Shown here: piece by piece, positions 60,114 to 64,000 of the stretch
Position numbering within the stretch: position 1 is the stretch's first letter
Layout: every line of letters begins with the position of its first letter
From: Sesamum alatum
Taxonomy: Eukaryota; Streptophyta; Magnoliopsida; Lamiales; Pedaliaceae
Direction of reading: 5' to 3'
Assembly: GCA_034509735.1 (NCBI GenBank)
Contig: JACGWO010000005.1
Coordinates: forward strand, 26,964,383 to 27,028,382
Length of the DNA: 64,000 nt
Notes under the pieces: generated by a model
Seen by the model: the letters and a program-made list of their open reading frames with translations, nothing else
Database searches by the model: none
Told to the model about the DNA's origin: nothing
Made by a program: the position numbers and the translations under genes

Positions 60114-61950
60114 AGGGAAAAATACAATTTTGAACTACTTTTTAGGGGAAGCGGTACTTTTAGTCCAGGTCAATTTGAAAATAGTAATTCAGGATAGTAA
60201 TTTTAAAAAAGTGGCAATTTCAGGCAAAAAAAATCCTAATTTGGTCGGAATTGGTTAGTTTCCGACAATCATTTTACACGTGGATTAAAAAAATAAATTT
60301 TTTCTTACATGGCAGATGATTTGGCAACCATAGTGAGATGGCATAGTGACATATTTTATTTAAGGCTAAATTCCATTTAAATAGATAACTTTTTTCTTAA
60401 ATGTATATTACTTAAATATCAAAATAAAATTTAAAATTTAAAACTTATACCAAGTTGATAAATTAAAGGGTTAAGTACACTTTGCCCCTCTGAACTATTT
60501 TTGATGCAACATTTACCCCCATAAACTAACAAATGTAACATTTTCCCCCTAAATTTAAATATTTGGACAGTATTGCCCTTATATTACATATGTATATTTT
60601 TAATTCAAAAGGCTTCTTATTTTTAGTACTTTTGCATGTAAAGTTAATTATTGGAAAAAATATATTTTAATTACAATAAAGTAAAATAAAATTAATAAAT
60701 TAAAGGCTCAAATTTTATTATATTTTACAGACTCAACATTATTATAATGAATGAGTACAGTAAATACACAAAAAACTTTCACGTAAAAGATTATTAATTT
60801 GGTAATAAAATTAAGTTATTAATTATTTAATTTTTTAAATAAAAATGAGTAATTACATATCCAGTTTTTTCTTTATAAAATACGTTAAAAATAAATTTAT
60901 TTATTTATTTTTCTAAAAGTGTTTAACTTTTGGTTAAGCATATATATATATATATATATTGTCAATTTCTTTTCAAAAATATACATGAGTTGTTGGGATA
61001 TTATATTTATTGCATATCTATTATATATATATATATATATATATTAACTTATTACTCCACATTTAATTTAAATTCTTCATTTATTAAAAAAATTTTTTAG
61101 GTAAAAAATAATTGTGTGATGATTTAATGTGCAATACGACATTATATTGTGAATAATATAATTGTTCAAGACATGAGGCGCAATTTTGTCCAACCAGGAG
61201 GATAAATATTATATTTATTAGTTTAGGGGGGTAATGTTACATCACGAATAGTTCAGGGGGGCAAATTGTATTTAAACCTAAATTAAATTAAACCACATTT
61301 AATATGTTAATATATTAAAACTCAATTTTTAAATTTAAATATCTATATCAATATAAATTTTAATCAATTTTAATTATTTTTTAATTAACTTAATTTAAAA
61401 TAATTAAAATAGTAAGGAAATATTAAATTATAAAAAATTTCTAAGGAAAAAAAAGAAATTTTAAAAAAAATAAAAAAAGTTAAGAAATTTGATTTAATAA
61501 GATATAATTGATCAAAATTTATATTGATATAGATATTTAAATTTAAAAAATTGAATTTTAGTATATTTATCGTTTAAACATGATTTTAGTTTAATTTATC
61601 AATTTGGTATAAAATTTTAAATTTTAAATTTATATTATTTTAAATTTTAAATTTTATTTTGGTATTTAAATAATATATATTTAAGAAAAAAGTTATCCAT
61701 TTAAATGGGTTTTTTAGCCTTAAATAAAACATGTCACCATGCTGCCTCACTATAGTTGCCAAATCACCTGCCATGTAAGAAAATTTTTATTTTTATAATC
61801 CACGTGTAAAATGGTCGCCGGACAGGTGACTAATTCCGGCCAAATTAGGGTTTTTTGGCTTAAAAAATGCTAAATGTGTAATAGAGTAAGTTATAGGACC
61901 AAAAGTACTAATGAACTATTATTATAGGACAAAAAATATAATTTTTCCTT
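60114..61950. mobile_element. Foldback inverted-repeat element (~1.84 kb)
   Basis: Left arm 60114-60466 and right arm ~61595-61950 are inverted copies. They share cctaatttggtcggaatt-type, cattttacacgtggatta, cttacatggcag and gataacttttttcttaaat sequence. The arms continue past the nested family B element into 61287-61590. No transposase is present. Such long arms fit a foldback or Mutator-like non-autonomous element. Confidence 0.7.
60467..61279. mobile_element. Inverted-repeat element, family B, nested in the foldback arm
   Basis: The left end agggttaagtacactttgcc and the reverse-complemented right end aggtttaaatacaatttgcc match, and the arms align for about 110 bases. A 7-base duplication, aaattaa, flanks it at 60460-60466 and 61280-61286. 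The other arm of the host foldback element gives the expected empty site (gataaattaaac). The interior words recur in the copy at 41711-43093. Confidence 0.75.
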
Positions 61951-63240
61951 AATAATATTACCTTTCTTATTTTAGTTCAAACATATCTATGTATTTTAAT
62001 TTTGTATAATTTATGTGAACCAAAATAATTTATTTTTATGTTGTATAATTATATATTTGGAGTTAATATTTTTTCGATGAAGTGGCTATTAATGAATTTA
62101 CCTAGAACACTCAAAGAATTCATAGGAAAATCAAGAAAAGGGATTATTTTGAAGAAAACTAAATGATTTCAGAACTACCATTCATTTTCGTTTTGATAAA
62201 ATAAAAAATGAAATTTTTTCCATAATTTTGATGGGAACGTAAGAAAATTCTAAATCATGGTTCAACTAAAATTTATTTCTACCAACAATTTTTATTCATG
62301 CTTATTATTAAGGTTGATCCATTTTATCAGTCTTTATAAGTTATTCATTTTTATCTTTACTTTTTTATATAACTAAATAAATATAAATTTTAAATTATAC
62401 ACATGCTTCAAGTATGCTTAGAAAATGGGTGTATAAGAAAAGTGAAAGTAAAAAATTGATGTATAAGAAAAAGTTCTATGTTTGGTTACGAAGAATAGAT
62501 GGCGGAGAGTAAAACTGGATGTATATGAATCATCTCCAAAGTCCAATTTTATTTATATCTAAAACTGAGCGAAAAATAAGGTTGAAAGACTAAAAAAATG
62601 TATGTACTTTATTTTTATTTACTCTATTACCCATATATATAATTTCCCTCAATGTCCTTTTTCCTTTTCCCACTAATAACGTTCATAATCTATGTGAAAA
62701 GATAACAATATAAAAAATATTTTTATACTTGTTTGATGATATTTATACAAATATTTTTTAGAATTTTAATCTATAAATTTTTAATAACTTAGAATTATTT
62801 TAGTACAATATTAACTTGCTTATTTCTAGTATAAAATGAAGGAAAACGAGTAATCAGTAAAATTTTAAAAATTAGTATTTCCCTTGTCAATCTATTTCCG
62901 CTTTGCCAGTCTCTTCCTTTCACTTCCTCTTTCTTCTCAATGAACCAAACGAATCCTAAAAGTTTCTTTCATTCATTTATTGACTAAATTAACATTAGTT
63001 TTGCATTCTATTAACTGCTTTTCATACTTATTACTTGCATTAATTACATATTATAATTGATTAGAATCTCTTTGGTATCTCATTTTTTTCCTCTGTCATT
63101 TTTTTATTTTTTAAATTGTTTGAATTTTTTTTTTTTCTCTTATCAACCATCAATTCTCTCTCTCAACTTCCACGCTTCTTTTTCTTCCCTCATTCTTCCC
63201 TAATAGTTTCTTGCAGCTTCTATCTTTTTGCATTTCTTAT
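61951..63240. other. AT-rich intergenic DNA
   Basis: Nothing coding or clearly structured was seen in this stretch. Confidence 0.4.
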
Positions 63241-63254
63241 TGTTTATTTAACTA

Positions 63255-63256
<2 letters not shown>

Positions 63257-63281
<25 letters not shown>
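63257..63281. repeat. (TA)n microsatellite
   Basis: About twelve uninterrupted TA units. Confidence 0.8.
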
Positions 63282-63286
<5 letters not shown>

Positions 63287-63690
63287 GTAACAATTATATT
63301 ATTTAAATTTTAAATTAATTATGCACACATTCTAAAATTTTAAAGTAACATTTTTTTGTATGTGCCACACACACTAGTACTATACAATTATTGACCAGCA
63401 CCCTTCTGGCATTTTTTTTTTCCCTTTTTTTCACCAACTAACTTCCACATTTCTCCACTATCTAAAAGTGGTGAACACTATTTTTTTAAATAATTATTTA
63501 GTTTTAGCTATTTTTTTTATCTTTCTCAAATATTATGTTTCAAATTTATTTGTTATTTTATCACAATTCTTTTCATATGATTATTTTCTCCTACAATAAA
63601 AACTTTTCGTAAATGTTTTTAGTTATTTATATTTTTCAAATATTTTGTGCACATGCATTCAATAAGCCACATACAACTAGTATTTATTAG
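63282..63690 (+). repeat. Helitron-like dispersed repeat, copy of 20050-20395
   Basis: Two CTAG-T termini occur, at 63374-63378 and 63677-63681, each after a short hairpin-like GTGC/GCAC region. The segment between them matches 20070-20395 closely (caccaactaacttccacatt, ctatct..agtggt, cctacaat/gaaaa). It is likely non-autonomous Helitron material. Confidence 0.5.
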
Positions 63691-63693
63691 TGG

Positions 63694-64000
63694 AGGGGTG
63701 CAAATGGCCTAACCTCGTGCTCGTTGCTCTTTCTTTTCTTATGATTAGCTTTTGACTTTTTCTAATAAAAATATATTATTATAAGTAAATAAAATTAATT
63801 ATTAATTTGAAAAACCTATATACTAAAAACAAAAAATTTGATACAATAACTTAATCTAATATTATGGATATATGACTTCATAATATCTTTATTATATATC
63901 TAATATTTGTTTTGTAGTCACATAGTTACTAAAAGTATAGAAATTATACATCAAATTATCTAAATACTTAAACATAATTTTGTATATGTACCAAATCATT
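63694..64000. mobile_element. hAT-like element, uninterrupted copy, runs off the window
   Basis: It begins aggggtgcaaatggcc, a hAT-like terminus, then gctcgttgctc. It follows both flanks of CACTA-1 continuously: gatacaata, then ttaatctaatattatg, tatgacttcataatat, tacatcaaattatctaaata and cataattttgtat. It therefore represents the same element family as 20741-20946 plus 30857-31925, without the CACTA insertion. Confidence 0.6.

Overview
This is a eukaryotic nuclear window, almost certainly from a flowering plant. It is strongly AT-rich and carries intron-interrupted genes, LINE, Copia, CACTA, hAT-like and Helitron-like elements and MITEs. It also carries relics of an R1-like CC-NB-ARC-LRR disease-resistance gene, a class best known from asterids. 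An asterid such as a member of the Lamiales is my best guess, but it is an inference. I found no intact host gene, rRNA, tRNA or CRISPR array. All recognisable coding sequence belongs to decayed transposable elements or resistance pseudogenes.

Layout. 1-6.2 kb: AT-rich DNA with a probable 4.7-kb non-autonomous Helitron on the minus strand, holding further inverted elements. 6.4-12.36 kb: LINE-1, a nearly full-length plant L1-type element with a 14-bp target-site duplication, inserted between two copies of a ~190-bp tandem repeat. 12.65-17.80 kb: an R1-like resistance pseudogene whose start codon is ATA, split by LTR material that contains a 1,289-bp solo LTR with a perfect 5-bp target-site duplication. 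17.8-20.9 kb: a hAT-like element, a MITE and short Helitron-like repeats. 20.95-30.86 kb: CACTA-1, a ~9.9-kb CACTA (En/Spm) element with a decayed TNP2 gene, a second Transposase_24-like gene and arrays of GGAACGGTC/GACCGTTCC motifs; it interrupts a hAT-like element. 32.27-36.36 kb: CACTA-2, a truncated related copy in the opposite orientation, fused to LINE-2 (36.36-38.99 kb, minus), which has lost its RT. 39-43.5 kb: AT-rich DNA and a ~2-kb nested inverted-repeat element. 43.5-49.77 kb: LINE-3 with RNase H. 49.8-51.1 kb: a Copia remnant. 52.5-57.56 kb: a Copia element (minus) with both LTRs, a PBS and a dead RT (YVHG in place of YVDD). 59.31-59.64 kb: the N-terminal piece of a second R1-like pseudogene. 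60.1-61.95 kb: a foldback element holding another inverted-repeat element. 63.3-64 kb: Helitron-like repeats and a hAT-like copy running off the window.

How it fits together. The order upstream motif, R1-like N-terminus, Helitron-like repeat, hAT-like repeat occurs twice (about 12.5-20.9 kb and 57.7-64 kb). This suggests an old tandem duplication of a resistance-gene locus that died and was filled by transposons. The hAT-like copy at 63.7-64.0 kb lacks CACTA-1 and so acts as an approximate natural empty site. The two convergent CACTA second genes, and the ATGA overlap joining ORF1 and ORF2 in LINE-1 and LINE-3, are the most functionally suggestive signals.
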